Shown: positions 17,401 through 23,341 of the stretch, piece by piece | How positions within the stretch are numbered: the stretch's first letter is position 1 | Layout: every line of letters starts with the position of its first letter | From: Aliisedimentitalea scapharcae | Lineage (GTDB): Bacteria > Pseudomonadota > Alphaproteobacteria > Rhodobacterales > Rhodobacteraceae | NCBI RefSeq assembly: GCF_045277565.1 | Contig: NZ_CP123584.1 | Coordinates: 1,178,001 to 1,242,000, forward strand | Direction of reading: 5' to 3' | Length of the DNA stretch: 64,000 nt | The notes under the pieces: model-generated | The model's input: the letters and a program-made list of their open reading frames with translations, nothing else | Databases searched by the model: none | Told to the model about the DNA's origin: nothing | Translations under genes and position numbers: made by a program

Positions 17401-17929
17401 CTTTGAGGTCAAAGACGTGGCTGACGCGTGTGGTCAGGAAATCCTTGTCATTGCCGGTATGGCGCAGCAGGAACATGCCGACATCATCGACCAGATTGCG
17501 GTTTGAACAGATGTTGAAATAGAAATAACTGCCCATGCCGCAGCCGGCATAGACACCGATGGGACCGTCCAGGCTTTCCGGTGGATGGCCTGCGCTCTCC
17601 ATGGCTTCCCAGGCGACTTCCAGAAACTTGCGATGCTGGGGGTCCAGGATTGCAGCCTCCTTGGGCGAAAACCCAAAGAAATCGGCGTCAAATTGATCGA
17701 ACGCATCGAGCGGGGCCGCCGAGGGTACATAATTGGGATCTGACAGGTTTTCGGGGCGCTCACCAGCAGCCAGCAGCGCGTCTTCGTCCATCACCTGGAT
17801 CGATTCCACGCCGTTTTTCAGGTTGTCCCAGAATTGCGCCGCTGATTGGGCACCTGGAACACAGACCGACAATCCGACGATTGCGATATCGCCGAGCGCT
17901 TTGGTCCTGATGTCTTCATTTGCCATCAT
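11480..17929 (-). CDS. Type I modular PKS: KS-AT-KR-DH-ACP-TE
   Basis: A 2149-residue single-module polyketide synthase. KS (12-435): Cys186 in TACSTS, His322 in CHGTGT, His362 in GHLDTA. AT (535-890): Ser635 in GHSMG, His734 in IAAHSRMLDP; the substrate motif is neither the standard malonyl nor methylmalonyl form, and malonyl is assumed. KR (about 905-1370): NADPH site TGGYGGIG, Tyr1334 and Asn1338, and an IDD motif at 1277-1279 that suggests a B-type alcohol. DH (1385-1660): His1421 and Pro1431, Asp1585 in HPGVMD. ACP: Ser1801. TE (1875-2130): Ser1951 in GFSGG, Asp1978, His2109. The KR precedes the DH, the reverse of the usual order. There is no loading domain, so it should accept the acyl chain from the NRPS. 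It is the first gene of the operon; ATG at 17929 or 17926. Confidence 0.93.
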   Translation of the reverse strand: MMANEDIRTKALGDIAIVGLSVCVPGAQSAAQFWDNLKNGVESIQVMDEDALLAAGERPENLSDPNYVPSAAPLDAFDQFDADFFGFSPKEAAILDPQHRKFLEVAWEAMESAGHPPESLDGPIGVYAGCGMGSYFYFNICSNRNLVDDVGMFLLRHTGNDKDFLTTRVSHVFDLKGPSINIQTACSTSLVAVHYACQALRDGDCDMALAGGVTIELPQGRGYLYKENEILSPDGHCHAFDHRAQGTVFGSGAGAVALRRLEDAIADGDHIWAVIKGSAVNNDGAAKAGYLAPSVDGQATAVRQALANANIPADTVDYVECHGTGTYLGDPIEVSALTEAYRDTTEETGFCRIGSVKTNIGHLDTAAGVAGLVKTTLGLHHKQIPPSLGYEAPNPAIDFDHSPFRVNDRLTDWTSHKGPRRAAVNALGVGGTNAHAVIEEAPDRGASEDSDFPFHILCLSAQSKAALDGNAQRLEDWLRANPDVDLADVAWTLKQGRRGFDKRRVLVAETATQAADILKAGDPRSLHTHDRLGSNPDVVFMFPGGGAQYAGMARDLYETEPVFADWMDRGLEHLQTQLDYDIRAIWLPEPGDEETANQRLKQPSVQLPLIMIVEYALAQLWISWGVRPTALVGHSMGENTAACLAGVMDFEDCIDLVLLRGRLFDTVPAGGMLSISLPLKDVQARIGDDLDIASVNAPDLTAVSGPQEALERLSDRLTAEDIDHQRIQIDIAAHSRMLDPILQKYGDFLSKLHLNTPNIAIISNRTGIALTPEQARDPSYWVGQLRNTVMYADCIETLASRADRVFLEVGPGKALSTLAQMHPAVAPGQVLSALRHPDQDIGDDSYFLEVIGRFWACGIEADWDQIWGEAKRHRLPLPTYAFQRSRYFIEPGKQIDAEAAALPARVTDLTDWGHRPVWRPRFADCTLDMVSDLSQSQMTWLMFMDDAGVAAAAADRLDQAGHHVIRVHSGDTFARLSDTRYILAPEQGLPGYEALLQDLAAANQLPHRIAHFWLVTEDESFRPGSSFFDRNLEMGFHSLTHLAQALAGVDMPGGTHLQVFTTGAAQVRAEALPYPEKAMISGPVGVIPREFPGFTCAWVDIETAQIETGLLARMRGHTPPDMTPRLLEELMGEPANETVAWRDDKRLVQDWHPVPLPVPETPAFQRNGTYLITGGYGGIGLTIAAHLMQDFDANVILLTRDGLPPRDQWDQFLRSHSPAHRTVRRIQAIQKLEQIGSGRVLPLAADVCNSDQMQDALDQVARAFGAVTGVLHGAGQIDDGPILTKTDAAIAQVFAPKVSGLRVLDDLFPDGSIDLMVLFSSSSTVTRPAGQVDYVAANEYLNAYAKHRTGGRTRVLAIDWGVWSDVGMAAEAKTARQNPTAPSARTPCDAPLLDSAGFDAKGQPIFVSQFSGASDWVMNEHRLKDGTALMPGTGYIELAAEALRARGIDAGFTLRDLYFFRPLNVEDAHARETVIRLEPTEAGFGFSVHAALPNGGYALNAQGSLLLEGGEQPTLNPQDIAARCAPPVQAPGDRLRSPQEAHLKFGPRWHVLTETALGEGEGLARLSLPDAARNDGCLLHPGVMDLATGWAMELIPGYQGRMLWVPVSYGAIQVFSPLPQECLSHVRLGPSSGDGFATFDITISDTQGTVCVAITGFQMKRLDEGLELAQPARPDATAADLGLEVHANAQPLSPEEQRLHHNIANGINQSEGAEALARAIAVAQPQVVVSSLDLPALIKQAAQSGQTDTSENQSFERPQLDNDYQAPTNPVEETLAGFFTALLGVTEVGIHDSFFDLGGHSLIAVRLFAQIKRGFDVEFPISILFEAPTVAGLADLVIQQTGGGITVSEDPQGTDETPATKPQFSHLVKLHPGDGTGKRPFFLVAGMFGNVLNLRQLALLVGHDRPVYGLQARGLIGDDEPHTDMCKAAQDYLLEVRQIQPSGPYHLGGFSGGGITAFEMARQLKATDEAVASLVLLDTPLPTRPDLTRRDKAMIKLQELRNKGIGYLSEWLGNRIRWEIEKRRSVAPQGGTQPEFNNRKIELAFRQALSTYAMADWAGPLTLFRPPLDRKWKVSDQKWVSAAREYVFDDNDWTRWAPETKVIEVPGDHDSMVLVPNVSVLASHVRTVLDAADPAPPSPLASPVAAAAE

Positions 17930-18045
17930 TCACCCAATTCATCATCAGATCATTGTCTCTTTGCAGGCCATGTCCCGATGATATCGGGGAGCATAGCCGG
18001 GAAACAACGGTTTCAAAACGTCCCGTACAACCGGGGCACACAGGA

Positions 18046-18080
18046 ACCTGAAATCAATGTAAAAATATCAGGTACATTGA
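18046..18080. promoter_or_regulatory. Two interleaved inverted repeats (candidate operator of the PKS-NRPS operon)
   Basis: Two perfect dyads are interlocked. TCAATGTA (18054-18061) pairs with TACATTGA (18073-18080), and ACCTGA (18046-18051) pairs with TCAGGT (18068-18073). The right half covers the -10 box of the predicted leftward promoter and the likely transcription start. A regulator bound here would compete with RNA polymerase. The ACCTG/CAGGT spacing does not fit a LuxR box. The regulator is unknown and is not encoded nearby. Confidence 0.5.
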
Positions 18081-18104
18081 ATGTGTGTCCTTTCGGGTTG
18101 TCAA
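18076..18104 (-). promoter_or_regulatory. Sigma-70-type promoter for the PKS-NRPS operon
   Basis: On the minus strand TTGACA (18104-18099) is a perfect -35 box, followed by 17 bp and TTCAAT (18081-18076, 4 of 6 matches to TATAAT). Initiation near 18069 would leave a leader of about 140 bases before the PKS ATG at 17929. It lies between the stop of the upstream polymerase-like gene (18188) and the PKS, so the operon can be transcribed independently. Confidence 0.55.
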
Positions 18105-18187
18105 CAAATCTAAAAATCTCATGGCATTGAGGCCTGAGTGTGGACAATATATGGTCATTTTTGCCCCATTTCATCCTGCCAGATTTG

Positions 18188-19645
18188 TTACAACAGGTTG
18201 CGTGGACGAGAGGCGTCACGGGGCCCACCCATGATCGGGCCATCGCCAAACAGGGACGGGCGGTCCTTGGAAACACCTGATTTCAATCGTTCGACATAGC
18301 CCAAGATTGCACCGACGCACATCCAGGTATAGGTCGTCAGCGTCGCGTTCAACAGCATGTCGACCATGGTGACAGCAACGATCAGCGAGATGGCCGAGAC
18401 CTCGGGGCTGGGCGGTGTGCGGGCGTCAGTACGCAACCACAACAGCCAGACAGGCAAAGCCAAAAGCCCCATTTCGGCCACATACCCGACCCAGCCAACA
18501 GTTCCAAAGACAATGATCCAACGCCCGTCGGGAATGGTAACGGATTCCCGAGAACGGATGTCCACGATCAGGTTTCGACTCCATCCTCCCCAACCAAACC
18601 AGGGCTTTTCATGGGCCCGGTTCATCAGGATTTCTTCGTTCAGCGCGCGATACGCCAGCGACTCGGCCCGGTCTGGGTTGAACTCCTGGGCCTGGGCAAT
18701 GATGGCATCCATCGGCACCATGCCCAAGTTGCGCAGCATAGGATATGCAACCCCCATCAGCACGAGAAACACTGCCAACCGCAGCTGCCATTGGGGCGAC
18801 AGGAACAGGATGACCGGAACAAAGCACAGGCCATACAATTGCGATGCCAAGCTTTTGCACAGGATCAAGGTCATAAAAAGCCACACAAGCGCAACAAGCC
18901 AACGGGTTTTTTCGTCCTGATCCAATACAGACCGGGCCAATGCGGCACAGGCCATCGCGGCTGTAGTCATGAAAAAGGCAACCCACAGGCCATGTTGCAG
19001 AAAGACAATGGGCCGGAACCCGCTGCCTCGGATCATCTGCGTGAAATCATGCTGAAAAAACCCATAGACCCAGATGTTGATCTGCGGGCTGAACCGGATT
19101 TCAAACAGCGCAGGAACAGAGTAAATCAGCGCGCCAACCACAAGGGCAAGCAGCAATTCGCGAAGCCCATGATCAGACGACAAATAGGCGCGTCCCAGAA
19201 AAAACGGCAACAGGACAATGAACTGATTGATCGTGACCGATCCCAGGTCCCGCCAGGTCAGGCCAGGCAGATGGGTCATGATGATCTGGATCGGATAACT
19301 GTTTTCGATGACATCGGCCAACAGTGGGTCGGTATTGGTGAACACCGTGGCAATGGTGCTGAGCAGAAACACGATAATCAATACGCGGGCACCACGGGAC
19401 GAAGACCACATCGGCACCGGCTTTTTCATCATAAAGACGCACAGGACAAAGGCTGAAATCGCCGAAATCGTGTGTTTGTCCATATCCGGAACCAGGGGCA
19501 GATCGAATTCAGCGACCGGTGGCAGGATCAGGTACCCCCCCAGGATGGTCCAAATGATTGCCCGTTCCAGCGGGAGCCGCCGGAACAGAACGACCGCAAT
19601 CAGCGGCCATATTAGGAGCATGGTAAAGGCCAACGCGTTGGGCAT
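18188..19645 (-). CDS. Polysaccharide polymerase / O-antigen-ligase-like membrane protein
   Basis: A 485-residue polytopic membrane protein with roughly 11-12 hydrophobic segments (for example AFTMLLIWPLIAVVLF, and TISAISAFVLCVFMM after a short loop). A large extracytoplasmic loop lies in the C-terminal half and contains WFGWGGWSRN. This topology and the Trp/Gly-rich loop are typical of Wzy polymerases and WaaL-type ligases of exopolysaccharide loci. The ATG at 19645 (MPNALAFTML) begins at the first membrane segment; the longer open frame upstream would overlap the region in front of the divergent WecG-like gene. It probably polymerises the repeat unit in the periplasm. Confidence 0.75.
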   Translation of the reverse strand: MPNALAFTMLLIWPLIAVVLFRRLPLERAIIWTILGGYLILPPVAEFDLPLVPDMDKHTISAISAFVLCVFMMKKPVPMWSSSRGARVLIIVFLLSTIATVFTNTDPLLADVIENSYPIQIIMTHLPGLTWRDLGSVTINQFIVLLPFFLGRAYLSSDHGLRELLLALVVGALIYSVPALFEIRFSPQINIWVYGFFQHDFTQMIRGSGFRPIVFLQHGLWVAFFMTTAAMACAALARSVLDQDEKTRWLVALVWLFMTLILCKSLASQLYGLCFVPVILFLSPQWQLRLAVFLVLMGVAYPMLRNLGMVPMDAIIAQAQEFNPDRAESLAYRALNEEILMNRAHEKPWFGWGGWSRNLIVDIRSRESVTIPDGRWIIVFGTVGWVGYVAEMGLLALPVWLLWLRTDARTPPSPEVSAISLIVAVTMVDMLLNATLTTYTWMCVGAILGYVERLKSGVSKDRPSLFGDGPIMGGPRDASRPRNLL

Positions 19646-19823
19646 GTGGCTGCTTTCGTGAATTCGGGTCCCTGAAGAGCATAAGTTGCCTGCGCATCTG
19701 GGCAACCCTGTGGCTGGAACATGACAATATGGCAACGGCTGGCGGCAACCCCCGTCACGAGGTTTGCGCCATTCGGGCAGAGGCCCTAAACCGCTAGGGG
19801 AATGGGTGTGAGGTAATCCGAAA

Positions 19824-20576
19824 GTGCAGTTCCGGTTCGACGGTGAAGTGATCGAAGTGAATATGGGGGATTGGACCATGCTGTCTGCGGCCATCCAACA
19901 GCGGTTCGCGGCGCGGCGCGGTTTTGCACTTGCAACGATCAATCTGGACCATCTGGTGAAGCTCAGGGCCGACGCGGCGTTTCGCAGTGCCTATGCCGGG
20001 CAGGATCTGGTGGTTGCGGATGGCCATCCAATTGCCTGGTTGTCGAAAATTGCGGGCGACCCGGTGTCGGTGTTGCCAGGATCGGACCTGGTGTTGCCCC
20101 TGTGCCGTTTGGCTGCTGCACAGGGTGTATCGCTGGCTTTGGTGGGCAGCACGCAAGCCGCCTTGCAGGATGCGCGCGCGTATTTGACGGCAAAAGTGCC
20201 GGGCTTGCACGTGGTTCTGTGCCTGTCGCCCAGCCAGGGTTTTGATCCGCAAAGCGACGAAGCGGATCGCGTGTTACAGGCCGTTGCCGACAGCGGAGCC
20301 CGGTTGTGTTTTCTGGCGCTGGGTGCCCCCAGGCAGGAACGGCTGGCCTTTCGGGGCCGGGCCATTGTACCGGATGTCGGGTTTGCCTCTGTTGGAGCGG
20401 GACTGGACTTTTTGGGCGGTCATCAACAGCGCGCCCCTTCCTGGGCCCGTCGGTTTGCGTTGGAATGGCTTTGGCGGGCACTGAACAATCCGCTGCGTCT
20501 GGGGCCGCGGTATCTGCGCTGTATTGCGATCCTGCCAGGGCAGGTGTTTCAGGCGCTCAAACTGCGGATGCAGTAA
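19824..20576 (+). CDS. WecG/TagA/CpsF family glycosyltransferase
   Basis: A 250-residue GT26 enzyme of the class that adds the second sugar (such as N-acetylmannosaminuronate or a similar hexose) to an undecaprenyl-linked first sugar. The family signature is visible: ATINLDHLVKL (Asn and Asp-His of the active site), VVADGHPIAWLSK, LPGSDLVLPLC, and LGAPRQERLAFR with VGAGLDFLGG near the C-terminus. A GTG start at 19824 with GAGG about 10 bases upstream gives the expected length. It is convergent with the GT2 gene at 20592, with only 15 bases between the stops. Its presence argues for a lipid-carrier (Wzx/Wzy) route. Confidence 0.88.
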   Translation: MQFRFDGEVIEVNMGDWTMLSAAIQQRFAARRGFALATINLDHLVKLRADAAFRSAYAGQDLVVADGHPIAWLSKIAGDPVSVLPGSDLVLPLCRLAAAQGVSLALVGSTQAALQDARAYLTAKVPGLHVVLCLSPSQGFDPQSDEADRVLQAVADSGARLCFLALGAPRQERLAFRGRAIVPDVGFASVGAGLDFLGGHQQRAPSWARRFALEWLWRALNNPLRLGPRYLRCIAILPGQVFQALKLRMQ

Positions 20577-20591
20577 CTGGCCGTGGTCGTG

Positions 20592-21542
20592 TCATTTGTA
20601 TTCGATCAGACCGCGTTTTGAGGCCCGACGTTTATGCCACAGGAATTCCAGCGCGCCCTGCGCCTCGGGGAATTTGGCAACCACGGTAAAAAAGGCGGTC
20701 TCCAGTCCGAGGCGTCTGCTCAGGCGCAGCACTTGCGCTGGATAAAGCAGCAAGAGCGCCCAGCCCATCGGATGCAATACAGCAGACACAACAGCCGCAA
20801 CCGGTAGGGCTGCGCCCCAGACCAGAGCGCGTTGCGTTTCGCGGACCCAATGGCGTTCTGGCGGTGCCCCATGCAATGCCGCGCCTTCAGCAAAGGCAAA
20901 CCCGGCTCTCCGGCTGCGTTGCCACCATTGAGAAAACCGCATAATCCGGGCGTCATGGCGGGTCATTTCGGCGTTGATCCGCTGAATGGTCCACCCCTCC
21001 TGACGCAGCCGCACACAAAGTTCGGGTTCTTCGCCAGCGATCAGGTCATCGCGGTATCCGCCAACCTGGCGCAACGCCTCTCGGCGCATCATGGCGTCGC
21101 CACCACAGGCCAGGATTTCGCCCACCGGCGTGTCCCATTCCCGATCACAAAGCCGGTTGTAGACCGAATCTTGCGGGGCCTGTTCGCGTCGCCGCCCGCA
21201 AACCACGGCGACTTTGGGCTGGTCACTTAGGACGGTGGCTGCGGTTGCGACCCAACTTGGGTCGACCGTACAGTCTCCGTCCACCAATTGCACAAAATCG
21301 CCCGGTGGCAGCTGCGCGATCCCGGCGTTGCGGGCCCGTGCAGCGGTAAAGGGGCGCGTCAGATCCAGCTCGACCACCGTTGCCCCCAGATCGCGTGCGT
21401 GTTCGACGCTGCCGTCTGTTGACCCGCTGTCCACATAGACGATCTCGTGCACCTGTCCGGTCAGGGACCGCAGGCAGGCCAGCAACCTGTCTCCTTCATT
21501 GCGACCGATGACGACCGCGTCGATCCTTGCTTTGTCCGTCAT
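20592..21542 (-). CDS. Family 2 glycosyltransferase (ExoO-like)
   Basis: A 316-residue GT2 enzyme. AVVIGRNEGDRLLACL is the nucleotide-binding strand, VYVDSGSTDGSVEHA the donor-site loop, and QLVDGDCTVDPSW the metal-binding segment. A C-terminal hydrophobic part (GAALPVAAVVSAVL and WALLLLYPAQVLRL) anchors it in the inner membrane. Its ATG overlaps the stop of the gamma-glutamyltransferase gene (ATGA), so it is the last gene of the tamA-tamB-ggt operon rather than part of the NRPS-PKS operon. The acceptor may still belong to the nearby polysaccharide. Confidence 0.85.
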   Translation of the reverse strand: MTDKARIDAVVIGRNEGDRLLACLRSLTGQVHEIVYVDSGSTDGSVEHARDLGATVVELDLTRPFTAARARNAGIAQLPPGDFVQLVDGDCTVDPSWVATAATVLSDQPKVAVVCGRRREQAPQDSVYNRLCDREWDTPVGEILACGGDAMMRREALRQVGGYRDDLIAGEEPELCVRLRQEGWTIQRINAEMTRHDARIMRFSQWWQRSRRAGFAFAEGAALHGAPPERHWVRETQRALVWGAALPVAAVVSAVLHPMGWALLLLYPAQVLRLSRRLGLETAFFTVVAKFPEAQGALEFLWHKRRASKRGLIEYK

Positions 21543-23341
21543 CGTCCAACCGCATAGGCTTGCATCAGACGTGGCGTTGCTGCGGCATGCAACTGCCCGT
21601 TGGTCGTGCGCGAGGCGGCGGTCAAACGCCCCAGCGACCAGGCATCGGCCACGTCGACCCGATGGCCGCGGTCTCGCAATGCGTCAATCACCATCGGTCC
21701 AAATCCGGGCTCGATCAGCAGCGCGCCGGGATTGGCAATTCGGGGGTAGAACGAACTTTGGGCGTGATCAATGTGAAACAACGGCTCATCTATGGTGGAT
21801 TGCAAACCCATCCTGCCATGTACCAATCGCAACAGATAGATCAATTGCCATTGGTCCTGTTGGTCGCCGCCCGGAGTACCAAAGGCCAGCATACGCCCAT
21901 CAGGATCACGGGCCATCGACGGGGACAGGGTTGTGCGAGGGCGCCGCCCGGGTGCAAGAGATGAAGGCAGCCCGTCTTCGAGCCAGAACATCTGGGCCCG
22001 ACTGTTCAACGGCATCCCCAGCCCCGGCACCACTGGCGAGCTTTGCAGCCAACCACCCGAGGGGGTCGCCGACACCATGTTGCCCCAGCGGTCGACCACG
22101 TCCAGATGGCAGGTGTCGCCGCGTCGTTCGCCCAGATGTGCCATGGTCGGTTCCCCCGATCCGATCGTTTCGCCCGGATCAAAGGGTTGGGCCGCGCGGG
22201 CAATGGCGGCTCGGGCCCAGGCTTCAAACCCGTGCAGTTCGCCGGGACGCTGTTCGTTGCTGGCCGTCTGTGTCATCAACGTGCGGCGCTGATTGGCATA
22301 GGCGGGCGACAACAGCTGTGCCAGGGGGATATCCGTATGTGCCGGGTCGCCGTAGTACGCTTCGCGATCGGCAAACGCCAGTTTCATCGCCTCGCTCACC
22401 ACATGGGTAAAATCGGCCCCTGTCAGGTTCATGCGGTCCAGCGGTAAACCCGACAGCAGGTTGAGCGACTGCAACAGAAGTGGCCCTTGGCTCCAGACCC
22501 CACATTTCCAGACATCCCAGCCGTGATAAGTGGTCGAGGTCGGCTGTTCATAGCTGGCCGTCCAATCGGCCATGTCCTGTCCTGTCAGTACGCCCCTGCG
22601 TCGGGCCCCGCCACCGTCCATCAAACAGGCCGTGCGGACAAATTGGTCAATTCTGTCAGCGACAAAGCCCTGATAGAACGCGCGTCGGGCGGCATCAATC
22701 TGGGACGTGCGGCCCTGGGCCGATCCTGCCTCGGCCAGCAATCGTTCCCAGGTGTCGGCCAAATCGGGGTTGGCAAACAGAGATCCGGGCGCTGGGGGAC
22801 GGTCGCCAGGCAGCCAAGTGGCAGCAGAACTGGGCCATTCGGTGCGGAAAAAATCGGCCAGTTCGGTAATCTCTGTCGAGACCCGGTGCAAAACAGGATG
22901 GCCGGTGCGGGCGTAATGAATGGCGGGTTCCAGAACGTCCGCCAAGGGCAACCGACCATGGTCACGCAACATCACCATCCAGGCGTCAAACGCACCTGGA
23001 ACCACCGTGGCCAACAGGCCGGAACCGGGGATTCGGTCCAGCCCCTGATCACGGTAATGGGCAATGGTTGCCGCCGCAGGCGCAACCCCTTGTCCACAAA
23101 TGACCGTCGGGCTGTCTTCGCCTGCAGGCCAGATCAATACGGGCATGTCCCCCAGCGGTCCATTCAGATGTGGTTCCACCACCTGCAGAACAAACCCCAT
23201 TGCGGCCGCGGCATCAAAGGCATTGCCGCCGATTTCAAGAATCCGCATTCCGACAGTCGATGCGATCCAATGGGTCGACGTGGCCACCCCGAACGTGCCC
23301 GCGATTTCCGGGCGAGTGGTAAAGGGTGGCGCTGACTGCAT
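21539..23341 (-). CDS. Gamma-glutamyltransferase family protein
   Basis: A 600-residue Ntn-hydrolase of the gamma-glutamyltranspeptidase family, which cleaves and transfers gamma-glutamyl groups of glutathione or other gamma-glutamyl compounds. The autoprocessing threonine is the Thr of GDTCHLDVVDRWGNMVSATPS, aligning with the conserved TTHYSVVD of E. coli Ggt. Upstream, ILEIGGNAFDAAAAMGFVLQVVEPHLNG is the typical large-subunit start. No signal peptide is obvious, so a cytoplasmic role is possible. The ATG follows the tamB stop directly (TGAATG). Members in this group act on diverse gamma-glutamyl amides, and the real substrate is unknown. Confidence 0.85.
   Translation of the reverse strand: MQSAPPFTTRPEIAGTFGVATSTHWIASTVGMRILEIGGNAFDAAAAMGFVLQVVEPHLNGPLGDMPVLIWPAGEDSPTVICGQGVAPAAATIAHYRDQGLDRIPGSGLLATVVPGAFDAWMVMLRDHGRLPLADVLEPAIHYARTGHPVLHRVSTEITELADFFRTEWPSSAATWLPGDRPPAPGSLFANPDLADTWERLLAEAGSAQGRTSQIDAARRAFYQGFVADRIDQFVRTACLMDGGGARRRGVLTGQDMADWTASYEQPTSTTYHGWDVWKCGVWSQGPLLLQSLNLLSGLPLDRMNLTGADFTHVVSEAMKLAFADREAYYGDPAHTDIPLAQLLSPAYANQRRTLMTQTASNEQRPGELHGFEAWARAAIARAAQPFDPGETIGSGEPTMAHLGERRGDTCHLDVVDRWGNMVSATPSGGWLQSSPVVPGLGMPLNSRAQMFWLEDGLPSSLAPGRRPRTTLSPSMARDPDGRMLAFGTPGGDQQDQWQLIYLLRLVHGRMGLQSTIDEPLFHIDHAQSSFYPRIANPGALLIEPGFGPMVIDALRDRGHRVDVADAWSLGRLTAASRTTNGQLHAAATPRLMQAYAVGR

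Noticed and set aside
18046..18073. ACCTGA/TCAGGT as a LuxR (lux box) site
   Set aside because: A lux box has 10 bases between ACCTG and CAGGT; here the spacing is 18. No LuxR or LuxI gene is in the window.
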